From assembly GCA_021803205.1 (NCBI GenBank), contig JAJZMB010000170.1, positions 1 through 64,000 on the forward strand: a DNA stretch of 64,000 nt. Reading direction: 5' to 3'. This DNA comes from Bacillota bacterium. GTDB lineage: Bacteria; Bacillota; Sulfobacillia; RBS10-35; JAJYVN01. The notes under the pieces are model-generated. The model was not told the origin of the DNA and ran no database searches. It worked only from the letters and a program-made list of their open reading frames with translations. The translations under genes were made by a program, and so were the position numbers. This document shows positions 36,133-45,444 of this stretch, in pieces (the stretch's first letter is position 1; each line of letters starts with the position of its first letter).

Positions 36133-36492
36133 CGCCCTGCCTCCCCCTTGTCGAAATCCCCCCAGACTGGCGGCGACCGTGGCGCCCCCATCCCGCCCGA
36201 GCCGGGAGGCGGCACCGGTCGGGGTGCCCACCGACGCCGCGGACGCGGGTCTGAGGGATGTCGCAGCGGCCCGCCGTACTCCATCACTCCCTTGGCCTGA
36301 AGGCGGCAGGCAACGGTCCGGATGAAGGTCGGCCACAGGTCCACCCCCCTGGGACGCCGCCAGCGCCGAACGGCCGGCACCAGACACCAGAACGGCCCTA
36401 ACCACCGACCCAAACATCCGCCCACAGTGTAGTACGGACGGACGGGGTGAAACAGTGACGCGATGCGCAGGAATGTGGACGATGTGCGCAGG
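36133..36492. other. Intergenic region upstream of the dioxygenase pair
   Basis: 360 bp between the AraC-type gene and the PhyH-like gene. The frame of the PhyH gene is open through it, but the peptide is Gly/Arg/Pro-rich without homology. The AraC operator, if any, should be here or in 37537-37704. Confidence 0.35.
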
Positions 36493-37536
36493 TTACTCCC
36501 CGTAGTAGTGCACGTTGCAGGGGAAGTGCGGAACTTCGGCGGGGCCCTGCTCCAGGGATGCGCCCGAGGGGTGTGCCGCCGTGGATCCGGCGGCGGGCAG
36601 TGATGCCCGTCCAGCGTACTGGCGCCGGTAGGCGCTGGGCGTCAGGCCCATGTGCCGGCGGAAGAAGCGGCTGAAGTAGCGGGGATCCGGCAGGCCGGCG
36701 ACCTCGGCGGCCGCGCCGACGGCGCCGCTGCCGTGGATGAGCGCCATACAGGCACGTTGCATGCGCAAGCCGTCCACCCATTGCTGCGGCGTGACGCCGT
36801 GGACCTGCCGGAAGATGCGCTCAAGGTGGGCCAAACTGACGCCAGAGGCCTGTGCCGCACGGCCCACAAGTCCTCGCTCGCCAAGGTGCCGGCTGATGTA
36901 GTCCTGGGCTGCACGTACAGGCCTGAGACCGCGTGTGGCCGGGGGTGGCGCGGGTCGGACGGCGGCGGCGGCCTCCTCAAAGATGGCCGCCACCGCCAGC
37001 ATGTGCGTTGCGGCCGCCCAGCGCCACGCGCTGCCGCGCAGCCAAAGTGCCGCGACCAGGTGGCGGAGGTGCCAGCGCAGCACCACTGCATGGGGCCCTG
37101 CCGCGAGAAAGGCAGGCCAGCGCCAGGGATCCAGCGGATCGTCCGGTTCGGTCAGCGAAGCAGCGCCCTCGCGGTGCCAGTCATGATGGCAGAACAGGAG
37201 ACGCACACGGGTCCGGCCATCATAGATCAACGCGTGCGGCTCGCCCGGCCGGCAGTAGAAGGCGTCGCCCGGGCGCAGCACGTGGCACCGCCCAGCGATC
37301 TCCAGGGTGACGCCCTCGCCTAGGTTTTGCACCACCTCATACTCGTTCAACTCGCGGTCCAGGCGCGCCATCGGGAACACAATGTCATCCTCGCCTGCAA
37401 AGCGGATGATCGGATGCAAACGGACGCAGCCATCCGCAGGGGCCGGCCGCGCCAGCGCCCCTCCCCGAGGAACTGAGGGCGTATCTTCCCCGCCGTACTT
37501 CTCTCGGTCAGCGGAGATGTCCCTGCGCGCCACCAC
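36493..37536 (-). CDS. AraC-family transcriptional regulator with cupin sensor domain
   Basis: About 347 residues. The N-terminal half shows a cupin-like ligand domain (LGEGVTLEIAGRCHVLRPGDAFYCRPGEPHALI). The C-terminal AraC HTH pair is clear: ISRHLGERGLVGRAAQASGVSLAHLERIFRQVHGVTPQQWVDGLRMQRA and GLPDPRYFSRFFRRHMGLTPSAYRRQY. It probably senses a sugar or related compound and controls neighbouring genes: the co-directional dioxygenases and the divergent epimerase (169 bp away). The start GTG 37536 is uncertain. Confidence 0.88.
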   Translation of the reverse strand: MVARRDISADREKYGGEDTPSVPRGGALARPAPADGCVRLHPIIRFAGEDDIVFPMARLDRELNEYEVVQNLGEGVTLEIAGRCHVLRPGDAFYCRPGEPHALIYDGRTRVRLLFCHHDWHREGAASLTEPDDPLDPWRWPAFLAAGPHAVVLRWHLRHLVAALWLRGSAWRWAAATHMLAVAAIFEEAAAAVRPAPPPATRGLRPVRAAQDYISRHLGERGLVGRAAQASGVSLAHLERIFRQVHGVTPQQWVDGLRMQRACMALIHGSGAVGAAAEVAGLPDPRYFSRFFRRHMGLTPSAYRRQYAGRASLPAAGSTAAHPSGASLEQGPAEVPHFPCNVHYYGE

Positions 37537-37704
37537 GCTCCGCCAGTCCCTTCAACCGTCGCTGCGGCCCGCCCGGCGGCACAGCCCGCCGCCGGGCCCA
37601 CGTGCACACAGCGGCCGCGGCAGGTGCGGGTCCCCCGGGGCTAGAATCCGGGCCGCGATCCGCACCGGGACCGGCCCCGGGCAACCAGTCCGGAGGAGGA
37701 CCGT

Positions 37705-38526
37705 ATGCACGTCGCCGTAACGGGCGCCGCCGGCGGAATCGGCCGCTGGGCGGTGCGAGAACTCCGCGCCGCGGGCCACCGCGTGCTGGCCGTCGACCGG
37801 AGGGCCTCCGACCAGGTGGAGGATCTGACCGTTCTCGACCTTGCGCAACCGGAGGCCGTGATCGACGCCTTCCGGGGCACGGAGGCCGTGGTCCACCTCG
37901 CCGCCGTGCCGGGTCCGCGGCTACCGCCGTGGAGCACGTTCGACCCGAACGTCACGACCACCTACCATGTGCTCGAAGCCGTCCGCGAGCACCACATCCC
38001 TCGCGTCGTCCTGGCCTCCAGCATCTGGGCCTACGGCTACAACCCGCCGGCAGAACGGCGGATCCCGGCGCGCGCGCCGCTGGCGGAAGACATGGTCGTG
38101 TGCACGACCAACTGCTACGGCTTGAGCAAGCGCCTGCTGGAGCACCTTGGCGGGGAATACGCCGCGGCGACCGGCAGCCAGGTGGTCTGCATGCGCTACC
38201 CCTGGGTAGCGCAACCGCAGCAACTCGCTCCGGTGCGGGACGACGGCGACCTGGGGCAGCGGGCCGAACTCTGGTCGTACGTGGAGGTGCGCGACGTCGC
38301 CCTGGCCTGCCGACTGGCAGTGGAACGCCAGGGACTCGGCTTCGCGGTGCTCAACATCGGCGCCGCGGACACCCGCAGCGCGACCCCGTCGGAAGAACTC
38401 GTGGCCCGCTACCTGCCGCGGACCGAACTGGTCCGGCCTGTGCCAGGCCACGCGGCACTGTACGGCATCGAGCGCGCGTGCGCCCTGCTCGGCTACAACC
38501 CGCGGCACACCTGGCGTACGCTCTAG
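37705..38526 (+). CDS. NAD(P)-dependent epimerase/dehydratase (extended SDR)
   Basis: 273 residues. VTGAAGGIGRWAVREL is the nucleotide-binding TGxxGxxG motif; VVHLAAVPGPR; SSIWAYG with the Ser/Thr position; YGLSK is the catalytic YxxxK; MRYPWVA follows. Short for UDP-sugar epimerases, nearer to uronate-dehydrogenase-like SDRs, so sugar acid oxidation or epimerisation is possible. GGAGGA lies just before the ATG. Divergent from the AraC regulator and convergent with a Gfo/Idh oxidoreductase. Confidence 0.87.
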   Translation: MHVAVTGAAGGIGRWAVRELRAAGHRVLAVDRRASDQVEDLTVLDLAQPEAVIDAFRGTEAVVHLAAVPGPRLPPWSTFDPNVTTTYHVLEAVREHHIPRVVLASSIWAYGYNPPAERRIPARAPLAEDMVVCTTNCYGLSKRLLEHLGGEYAAATGSQVVCMRYPWVAQPQQLAPVRDDGDLGQRAELWSYVEVRDVALACRLAVERQGLGFAVLNIGAADTRSATPSEELVARYLPRTELVRPVPGHAALYGIERACALLGYNPRHTWRTL

Positions 38527-38566
38527 TGCTGTTGTCGACGAGCCGGCCGGACAACGGCCTGGAACC

Positions 38567-39550
38567 TCACACCCGTTCCACCGGCTCGGGCGCGCCCGCA
38601 TGCAGGAGCGAACGCTCCGCGGCCAGGGTCACGGCCAGGGTCTGCGCGGCGTCCGCGTACGGGGACAGCAGGCCCGATGCGTCCCCTGTGCGCACCGCCT
38701 GCAGAAACGAGCGGACGATCGCGTCGAAGGGATCGAGGTTGGCCCGCTCCGCGACCTCCCGTCCGTCCACCCAGGCCTGGAAGCTCCCGGCGCAGTTGTA
38801 CCGCACCAAGCAATGCCCTGCGACCAGTTCCAGATCCGCGCGTCCCCCGCGCTCTGCGGCACAGCAGGAGGCGATGTTGCCGACGGCCCCGCTCCGAAAG
38901 CGGAGATTGCACACAGACGCGTCCTCGACATCGAGCCCCGGCACGTTGGTCAAGATCCGCCGGCCGCCAAGGCAAGAAACGGTCTCGATCTCCCCGGCGA
39001 AGAAGCGGGCAAGGTCAAAGATGTGCGTTGTCTGCTCGACCATCTGCCCACCCGATTGCGCCTTCACCCGCCACCACGGGGTCCCGGGCAGCCCGTGGAT
39101 GTAGGTCCCGAGAACCAGTCCGAGTTCTCGGTCCGCCAGGAGCGCCTGGATCTGGGCATTGATGTCCCGATAGCGCCACATGTAGCCGGAGCAAGCCAGG
39201 AGGCCGCCCCGGCGCGCGACCTCGATCACCCGCCGCGCGTAACCCAGCTCCAGCGCCACCGGCTTGGCCACGAAGAGGTGCGCGCCCCGTTCCAGCGCCG
39301 CCACCTCCTGCCCCTCGTGCGCGAACGGGGGAACGCAGACGAACACCGCGTCGTACGGGCCCGCCTCCAGGCACCGTCGCCAATCCGTATACACCTGCGC
39401 CGCGAACGGCGCTGCCGCCTTCGCCGCCCGCTCCTCGACCAGGTCACAGGTCGCACCCACGGTCGCGCGCCCTGCCGCCTGCTCCGCGCCCAGTGTGCGC
39501 AGGTACCTCCCCGCGATGCCACCGGTTCCGATGAACGCCACCCGGAGCAT
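38567..39550 (-). CDS. Gfo/Idh/MocA-family oxidoreductase
   Basis: 327 residues. VAFIGTGGIAGRYL is the NAD(P)-binding Gly-rich loop; DAVFVCVPPFAHEG; AKPVALELGYARRVIE stands for the EKP motif (Glu replaced by Ala, Lys kept). GYMWRYRDINAQIQ and GGQMVEQTTHIFDLARFF give the conserved His. Family members oxidise or reduce sugars, inositols or sugar acids. ATG 39550. It converges with the epimerase, leaving 40 bp between them. Confidence 0.88.
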   Translation of the reverse strand: MLRVAFIGTGGIAGRYLRTLGAEQAAGRATVGATCDLVEERAAKAAAPFAAQVYTDWRRCLEAGPYDAVFVCVPPFAHEGQEVAALERGAHLFVAKPVALELGYARRVIEVARRGGLLACSGYMWRYRDINAQIQALLADRELGLVLGTYIHGLPGTPWWRVKAQSGGQMVEQTTHIFDLARFFAGEIETVSCLGGRRILTNVPGLDVEDASVCNLRFRSGAVGNIASCCAAERGGRADLELVAGHCLVRYNCAGSFQAWVDGREVAERANLDPFDAIVRSFLQAVRTGDASGLLSPYADAAQTLAVTLAAERSLLHAGAPEPVERV

Positions 39551-40201
39551 CCACAGTCCCCCCTGATCCGGACCGCTCCATCTGCCAGCCGGCGAAGGAC
39601 CAGCGCCTCCGCGGGACCGGACAGGGATCAGTCCGCCGGATCCCGGCAGTCCAGTTCCACCGCCGCAAAACCCAGTCGGGGCGCAGCCGCATCGGTTCCG
39701 CCCCGACCACGCCCCAGACGGCCTTGGTCACCGCACAACGCACACCCACCGGCCCCCCGGCCTGTGGGGACTTCGGGAGGCTTCCCCGCCTTCCTCCGGG
39801 GAACACGCCGGTCCTGCATCTGGACAGGGACGGCTGGCGTGCCGGCTCCAAGCCCGCGCATGCGCTCCGGTATGCCCGCCGCTGCCTCCTCCGGTCCGGC
39901 CGTGCCGGGAAGGGGGTGTTGGAGGCCAGGCGCCCGCAGGGCCCGACGACAACGGCGGTGGTGTGTCCGCGCCCCGGGTCAGCGCCAAGCCCAGCACCGG
40001 ACCGCACCGCATGGAGGAACAGCGCGCCGCGCACCGTATTCAAGACCGGGCCGGCGCGCCGGACGTTCGGTTCGGTCCGTTCACCGGAGGGCGACCCGGC
40101 CCGGTCCCCGGTTCGCCCTCCGGTGGGGTCGGCACGCAGTCTGCGGTATCCCAGCGGCCGACACCCGCCGCGACCATCCAACCCTAAAGGGGGATACGCG
40201 C
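39551..40201. other. Long intergenic region with a 13-bp hairpin
   Basis: About 650 bp with no recognised gene. A 13-bp perfect stem (40082-40094 with 40113-40125, 18-nt loop) lies about 75 bp before the quinone-oxidoreductase remnant. An AAAGGGGG ribosome site for that remnant ends the region. Confidence 0.4.
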
Positions 40202-40441
40202 ATGCAGGCCATCCGCGTGCATGCCTTCGGCGGACCCGAAGTCCTCCGGCTGGAGGAGATACCGGATCCCACGCCCGGTCCGGGTGAGGTGCTCATCCGC
40301 CTCGCGCTCGGCGCCGGGCTCCGTCACCGGACGCTGGTGCCCGTGGTCGGCCCGAGCTTCCCGCTGCGGAACGCCAGCGCGGCCCACGCGGCGGTCATGT
40401 CGCCTGGAGCCCGGGGCAAGGTGGTCCTCAGCGTGCCGTAG
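40202..40441 (+). pseudogene. Quinone oxidoreductase (zinc-type ADH family) with large internal deletion
   Basis: The frame encodes 79 residues. The first 34 (AIRVHAFGGPEVLRLEEIPDP, then PGPGEVLIRL) are the exact start of NADPH:quinone reductase-like medium-chain dehydrogenases. The last ~30 (SFPLRNASAAHAAVMSPGARGKVVLSVP) are the typical C-terminus. About 250 residues between, including the nucleotide-binding domain, are missing, yet start, ribosome site and stop remain in frame. It cannot be active as an oxidoreductase. Confidence 0.8.
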
Positions 40442-40576
40442 GTGGGCACTGCCCTCGCCCACCGGCCGGGGAACAGATCGCCCGGATGGCAGCGCAGTGC
40501 GAGTTGGCTACCCCCCCGCATCCTGCCAAACGCCGGCATACGCGCGGCGTACAGATCTCCTGGTCCGTCGATCAAG

Positions 40577-40731
40577 TTTTGTCTCGCTGCGTCGAGCGCC
40601 GACAGCAGCGTGCCGCTCAAGTCCTGGCGCCATTGGCGGATGCGGCGCCCTCCACCTGGGCCGTAACGGCCTCGCCCGCTGACCGCTACCCCGAGACGGT
40701 GCCGTTCCGTTGGCGACGGTCTGAAGCTGCT
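40577..40731 (+). repeat. 155-bp dispersed repeat, copy 1
   Basis: Nearly the same sequence (roughly nine bases in ten by eye) occurs in the opposite orientation at 45445-45603. Both copies contain the same short frame ending FCLAASSAD...RRPP-GP-stop, perhaps the C-terminal end of a lost transposase; the family is not recognised. The rest of 40442-40751 holds only the 3' flank of ileS. Confidence 0.8.
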
Positions 40732-40751
40732 GAGGCGGTGGGAGGTCCCGG

Positions 40752-43496
40752 TCATCGCCCCGGCCCTCCCACCGCCTCCAGCACCTCCACGCACCGCGCG
40801 CAGAGACCGGTTGCGGCATCCGCCGCCGGGCGGTGCCGCCAGCAGCGGGGACAGCCCGGAGAGGCGGCCGGCGCGACGGCGACGGCCGCCTCTCCGGGCG
40901 CCAGGCGCACGTCCGACACCAGCAGCAGATCCGCCAGTTCCTCCGCCAGTGGCTGCAGCAGGCGCAACTCGGCCTCCGGCAGGGTGGCGGTCACGTCGGC
41001 CTCCGCCGCTTTACCGATCCGCCCGGCCGCGATCTCTGCCTCAACCGCGCGGGCCACGGTCGCACGGAGGCGGAGCACTGCGGTCCAGCGCTCGTCTCCC
41101 TCCGGGGATAGGTACACGTCCTCCGACTCACGCCACAGTAGCAGATGCACCGAATCCGGATCCCCCTCGCGCTTGGGCAGATGCCCCCACGCCTCGTCCG
41201 CCGTGTGGGGCAGGATGGGAGCGATGACGGTCAGCAACCCGCGCGCCACCTCGTACATCGCCGCCTGCGTGGCCCGCCGCTCCCGAGCGTCCGGGGCGGA
41301 ACAGTACAACCGGTCCTTGGCCACGTCCAGGTAGAAGTTCGACAGATCCTGCACGCAGAAGTCGTTCACCAGGTGATAGACGGAGTTGAACCGATACTGG
41401 GCGTATGCCTCGTAGGCCAGGCGCTTCATTCTGTGCAGCCGCTCCACTATCCACCGGTCACCTTCCGGCAACCCGTGCAGGGACATGGCGCCCGCCGGCC
41501 CGAAGTCGTTCAGATTCCCCAAGAGGAAGCGCACCGTGTTCCGCACCTTGCGGTAGACCTCACCAACCTGCCCCATGATCTCCTGGCTCACCCGCACGTC
41601 AGCGGTGTAATCGACACTCGCCACCCACAGCCGCAGGATGTCCACACCCCACCGCTGCAACAGTTCCGATGGTTCGATGACGTTCCCGAGCGACTTGTGC
41701 ATCGCCCGGCCCTGCCCGTCGAGCACCCAGCCGTGGCAGACCACGCCCCTGTACGGCGCCTGTCCCCTGGTGGCGACAGAGGTGAGGAGCGAGGATTGAA
41801 ACCACCCGCGGAACTGGTCCGGCCCCTCCAGGTAGAGGTCGGCCGGCCAGCGGAGCGCCGGGTTACGGTCCAGCACCGCAGCGTGCGTGGTGCCGCTGTC
41901 AAACCACACATCGAGGATGTCCTCGTCCTTGCGCACGTTCCGGCCGCCACAACCGGGACAGGCGACCCCGTCGGGCAGGAAGTCCGCCGCCGGCCGCTCC
42001 CACCAGGCGTCGGCGCCAGAAGCACGCACGATAGCCGCGATGTGGTCGAATACTTCCGGCTGCATCAGCGGCTGCCCGCAGTCGGCGCAGTGCAGGACCG
42101 GGATCGGCACGCCCCAGACGCGCTGCCGCGACAGGCACCAGTCGGCGCGTCCGCGCAACATGTCGACCATGCGCTGCTGCCCCCAGGCCGGGTGCCAGGC
42201 CACCCGCCGCGCCGCCGCCACCGCCAGCTCGCGGAAGGCGCCGACGTCGCAGAACCACTGCTCGGTGGCCCGCCAGAGCACCGGCTTCTTGCACCGCCAG
42301 CAGTGCGCGTACTCGTGGCGGATGGTCTGCGCCGCCCACAGCGCCCCCCGCTCACGCAGGATCTCGATGATCCGCTCGTTGGCCTCGGCGTAGAACAGGC
42401 CGGCCACCGGCCCCCCTTCTGGGCCGAAGCGCCCGCGCGCGTCCAGCGGCTGGACGACGGGCAGCCCGTACCTCCGGCCGGTCTCGAAGTCCTCCCGACC
42501 GTGTCCAGGCGCGGTGTGCACGAGTCCGGTGCCCTCGTCGGCGGCGACGTAGTCCGCCATGACGATGGGGCTTTTGCGCTCCAGGAAGGGATGCGCGCAG
42601 ACGACGCCCTCAAGGTCGGCCCCGCGCACCCGCGCCAGGATGACGGGTTCGCGCCCGTCCTCGTCCGAGGCAGAAGCCAAAATGGCCGCGACCCGTGTCG
42701 CGGCACAGAGGACGGGCCCGCGCGCAGTGGCCACCACCACGTATTCGAGGTCCGGGTGCACGGCGACGGCCAGGTTGGCGGGCAGGGTCCAGGGCGTGGT
42801 CGTCCAGATCGCGACGGAGGTGCCTGCGGGCAGGCGGCCCAGGCTGTCCTTCACCGGAAAGAGCACGGTGATCGCCGGGGACTGGTGATCGTGGAACTCC
42901 ACCTCCGCCTCGGCGAGTGCGGTTGTGCAGTCGGCGCACCAGTAGACCGGCCGCAGGCCCCGGTAGACCAAGCCCTTGGCGGCCATCCGGCCGAAGACGG
43001 CGATCTCCTCCGCCTCGAAGGCCGCATCGAGGGTGACGTAGGGATGGTCCCAGTCGGCGAGGATGCCCAGGCGCGCAAACTGCGCGGTCATCGCGTCGAG
43101 AAAGGAGAGGGCGAACTCCCGGCAGCGGCGGCGGAGTTCCAGCGCGTTGGTCTTGGTCCGGTCCAGCCTGTATTTCTTCAGCGCCTGCAACTCCACCGGC
43201 AGGCCGTGGGCGTCCCAGCCCGGTACGTTGGGGGCGTCTTCCCCGATCATGGTGTGGAAGCGCACGACGAAGTCCTTGAGGGACTTGTTCAGGGCGGTAC
43301 CCATGTGGATGTTGCCATTCACGTACGGCGGGCCGTCGTGGAAGATGAACTTGGGGGCTCCGCGCCGCGCCGCGCGGATGCGCGCGTAGAGGCGGGATTC
43401 CGCCCAGGCCTTCTGCATCAAGGGCTCGCGGCGTGGGAGGTCGGCCTTCATCGGGAAGGGTGTCGAAGGCAACGTCAGAGTGCCGCGGTAATCCAC
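40752..43496 (-). CDS. ileS: Isoleucyl-tRNA synthetase
   Basis: 914 residues, normal for bacterial IleS. VDYRGTLTLPSTPFPMKADLPRREP starts the protein. PPYVNGNIHMGTALNKSLKD is the HIGH region (as HMGT). GWDAHGLPVE, the editing domain, SRQRVWGVPIPVLHC, and GRAMHKSLGN in place of the usual KMSKS follow. At the C-terminus CPRCWRHRPAADAATGLCARCV is the zinc finger. It charges tRNA-Ile. GTG 43496 is chosen by homology; the frame runs 238 codons further upstream without similarity. No T-box leader was found. The gene is enclosed, with the GGDEF gene, by an inverted repeat. Confidence 0.97.
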   Translation of the reverse strand: MDYRGTLTLPSTPFPMKADLPRREPLMQKAWAESRLYARIRAARRGAPKFIFHDGPPYVNGNIHMGTALNKSLKDFVVRFHTMIGEDAPNVPGWDAHGLPVELQALKKYRLDRTKTNALELRRRCREFALSFLDAMTAQFARLGILADWDHPYVTLDAAFEAEEIAVFGRMAAKGLVYRGLRPVYWCADCTTALAEAEVEFHDHQSPAITVLFPVKDSLGRLPAGTSVAIWTTTPWTLPANLAVAVHPDLEYVVVATARGPVLCAATRVAAILASASDEDGREPVILARVRGADLEGVVCAHPFLERKSPIVMADYVAADEGTGLVHTAPGHGREDFETGRRYGLPVVQPLDARGRFGPEGGPVAGLFYAEANERIIEILRERGALWAAQTIRHEYAHCWRCKKPVLWRATEQWFCDVGAFRELAVAAARRVAWHPAWGQQRMVDMLRGRADWCLSRQRVWGVPIPVLHCADCGQPLMQPEVFDHIAAIVRASGADAWWERPAADFLPDGVACPGCGGRNVRKDEDILDVWFDSGTTHAAVLDRNPALRWPADLYLEGPDQFRGWFQSSLLTSVATRGQAPYRGVVCHGWVLDGQGRAMHKSLGNVIEPSELLQRWGVDILRLWVASVDYTADVRVSQEIMGQVGEVYRKVRNTVRFLLGNLNDFGPAGAMSLHGLPEGDRWIVERLHRMKRLAYEAYAQYRFNSVYHLVNDFCVQDLSNFYLDVAKDRLYCSAPDARERRATQAAMYEVARGLLTVIAPILPHTADEAWGHLPKREGDPDSVHLLLWRESEDVYLSPEGDERWTAVLRLRATVARAVEAEIAAGRIGKAAEADVTATLPEAELRLLQPLAEELADLLLVSDVRLAPGEAAVAVAPAASPGCPRCWRHRPAADAATGLCARCVEVLEAVGGPGR

Positions 43497-43716
43497 CAGA
43501 CCCTGACCCGGCAAAGACCCCGTTTCCGGCTCCTGGGAGGAGGTGGGCGGCTGCGGCACCGGGAGACTCCCCTTTCCGGCGCTCCACAGGGTAACAAGAC
43601 GCATGCCGGGGGCGCAAGCGGGCCTGGAGTGTTCCGCGGCACGCCTCCACATCCTGCAGCGGAAGACGCGGGGCACGATCGGGCCGCCGCCGGTCACCGG
43701 CCGCGACAGCGCGGCG

Positions 43717-45192
43717 TCATGTGGGGGGTGGGGCGTCAGGATCGGGAGCATGCGCAATCTCACCCCAATACCCGACCAACCTTGTCCCCACCAGAACGGG
43801 TACGATACGCTCCTGGGCCCTCCACACCGTGCCGTCGGGTCGCCGATTCTTGAAAGTGCCCTGCCAGGGTGCTCCGCTGCCGAGTGTGCTCCACATATCC
43901 CGGTACACTTCCTGGGGCGTCTCCCCGGCGCTGTTGACCCCCGGTTTCTTCGCGGCCAATTCGGGCCAGCTTCGTCCCGTAAGACGCTCGTATGCCCGGT
44001 TGACTGCAACGATCCGGCCTTCCGAACTGACCAGCACGGCCGCCGTGGGCCAACGATTCCACAGCGCCCGAGCGGCATCCCCGAGCCATCCCAACCGCGC
44101 TTCGGGGACCTGGTCCTCAGACGGTGAAGATTCCGTATCCGTCTCCATTCCGTGGACGACCCGGTTCTTCCCCTGGCGTTTGGCGACGAGCAACGCCTGG
44201 TCCGCGCCACGAGCCGTATCCAAGATCAACGGCCCCTCGGCCGATCCCATGGACACCCCGAGCCGGATAGGGCCGGACGGCAACTCATAGGCTCGGTCCG
44301 TAACCGCGCGGTGCAACCGCGCCACCACTTCCTGCCCACCCGCACCGGACACCCCGGGAATCCAGACCATGAACTCGTCGCCGCCCGGACGCACCAAGGC
44401 GTCCCCTTCCCCCAATTCCGCGCGCAGGCGGCCCGCGAAGGCCATCAGGACCTGATCGCCGACGTCGTGTCCCCACGTGTCATTGAGCCACTTGAAGTCA
44501 TCGAGGTCGCAGGCCACGATCAGGCCGCCATCGCGCGGGGACAATCTGCGGAGCCAGCTTTCCAGGCCGTGTCGGCTCAGGGCGTCGGTGAGTGCGTCGT
44601 GCTCTGCGCGGTAGACCTCGTGCAGCCAGCGCTGCTCGCGATCGGCGCGTCTGACAATGTACCCCGCCAGCATGAGGGCGGCGGTGGCCGAGACGATCAG
44701 ATCGTGGAGAGGATCATGGTTGTATCCCATGACGGTCATGGTCAGACCGACGACAATCACGTAGATGGCCGCCATGTACCCGATCCACCGGCCGCGGCGG
44801 ACCGTCAGCGCCAGCACCACGGCCATGGCGAACAGGAAGAGAATATCGAGACCGGTGCGCGCCGACCACCTGAACTGGTGCAGCGATTGGGCGAGTGCCG
44901 CCACCAGCACGGCGGCACTGCCCAGCAACTCCCATACCCTGGACGAAATGAGCAACCAGTTGGCAACCAGGGCCACGGACAGGATCGCGAAGGGCACGCC
45001 GATCCCGCCCCAGAAGATGACCATCAATAGAGCGAACGGTGCCCCCAGCGCGAGCGCCGCCGGGCTCCACGCCGACCAGCGGCTGCGTACCACCAGCGCT
45101 TCCCATTCCCACACGCCGATCAGCAGAGTGGCAAGCAACACCCCATGGACAACAGACGGAGGCAACATGCGGACCACGGTGCTATAGTTCAT
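43717..45192 (-). CDS. Membrane diguanylate cyclase (TM-GGDEF) with C-terminal PAS domain
   Basis: 491 residues. About six hydrophobic helices fill residues 10-190. The GGDEF domain follows (~205-365): HDALTDALSRHGLESWL, CDLDDFKWLNDTWGHDVGDQ, RPGGDEFMVW with an intact GGDEF active site, and DQALLVAKRQGKNRV. The RxxD inhibitory site is not seen. A PAS-like domain (AAVLVSSEGRIVAVNRAYERLTGRSW ... WQGTFKNRRPDGTVW) is at the C-terminus; PAS modules normally precede GGDEF. It should make c-di-GMP. ATG 45192 is fixed by GGGGAG. Confidence 0.9.
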   Translation of the reverse strand: MNYSTVVRMLPPSVVHGVLLATLLIGVWEWEALVVRSRWSAWSPAALALGAPFALLMVIFWGGIGVPFAILSVALVANWLLISSRVWELLGSAAVLVAALAQSLHQFRWSARTGLDILFLFAMAVVLALTVRRGRWIGYMAAIYVIVVGLTMTVMGYNHDPLHDLIVSATAALMLAGYIVRRADREQRWLHEVYRAEHDALTDALSRHGLESWLRRLSPRDGGLIVACDLDDFKWLNDTWGHDVGDQVLMAFAGRLRAELGEGDALVRPGGDEFMVWIPGVSGAGGQEVVARLHRAVTDRAYELPSGPIRLGVSMGSAEGPLILDTARGADQALLVAKRQGKNRVVHGMETDTESSPSEDQVPEARLGWLGDAARALWNRWPTAAVLVSSEGRIVAVNRAYERLTGRSWPELAAKKPGVNSAGETPQEVYRDMWSTLGSGAPWQGTFKNRRPDGTVWRAQERIVPVLVGTRLVGYWGEIAHAPDPDAPPPT

Positions 45193-45265
45193 CTGGATCT
45201 CCCCATTCGCTTGGTCGCCTCCGTCTTTGCCGTCCACTGCTGCGCCACATGCGATCTGGTCCTCC

Positions 45266-45435
45266 CTAGTACTGCCCTCCGCACTGGTAGCAGTTGGCGC
45301 CGGCGACGGTCCGGAACATTGGCTCAGAGATCGGAAAGGCGGCCCCAACGGGTGTGAACGGACGGGCAGACCCGCTTCGCCGCTTCATGAGCCCCACCTC
45401 GGCCCGGGCCTTACCAGTGCGGAGGACAGTACTAG
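45266..45435. mobile_element. 170-bp MITE-like element with 24-bp terminal inverted repeats
   Basis: The ends 45266-45289 and 45412-45435 are inverted repeats of 24 bp with one mismatch (outer sequence CTAGTACTG, inner GCACTGGTA). The ~120-bp interior is too short for a transposase. The right end reads into CTAGTGGC, also found at 512-519. It lies 74 bp upstream of the GGDEF start codon and touches copy 2 of the 155-bp repeat. Confidence 0.75.
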
Positions 45436-45444
45436 TGGCGCGTC

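Noticed and set aside
42000..43400. Loss of IleS catalytic motifs (HMGT and MHKS instead of HIGH and KMSKS)
   Set aside because: These variants are, to my knowledge, common in Clostridia-like IleS and the rest of the enzyme is intact.
43497..43716. Possible T-box leader before ileS
   Set aside because: The conserved T-box sequence and specifier stem could not be found in the short leader.
41145..43853. 900-codon plus-strand frame opposite ileS
   Set aside because: Antisense shadow of a well-supported ileS; no domain or ribosome site.
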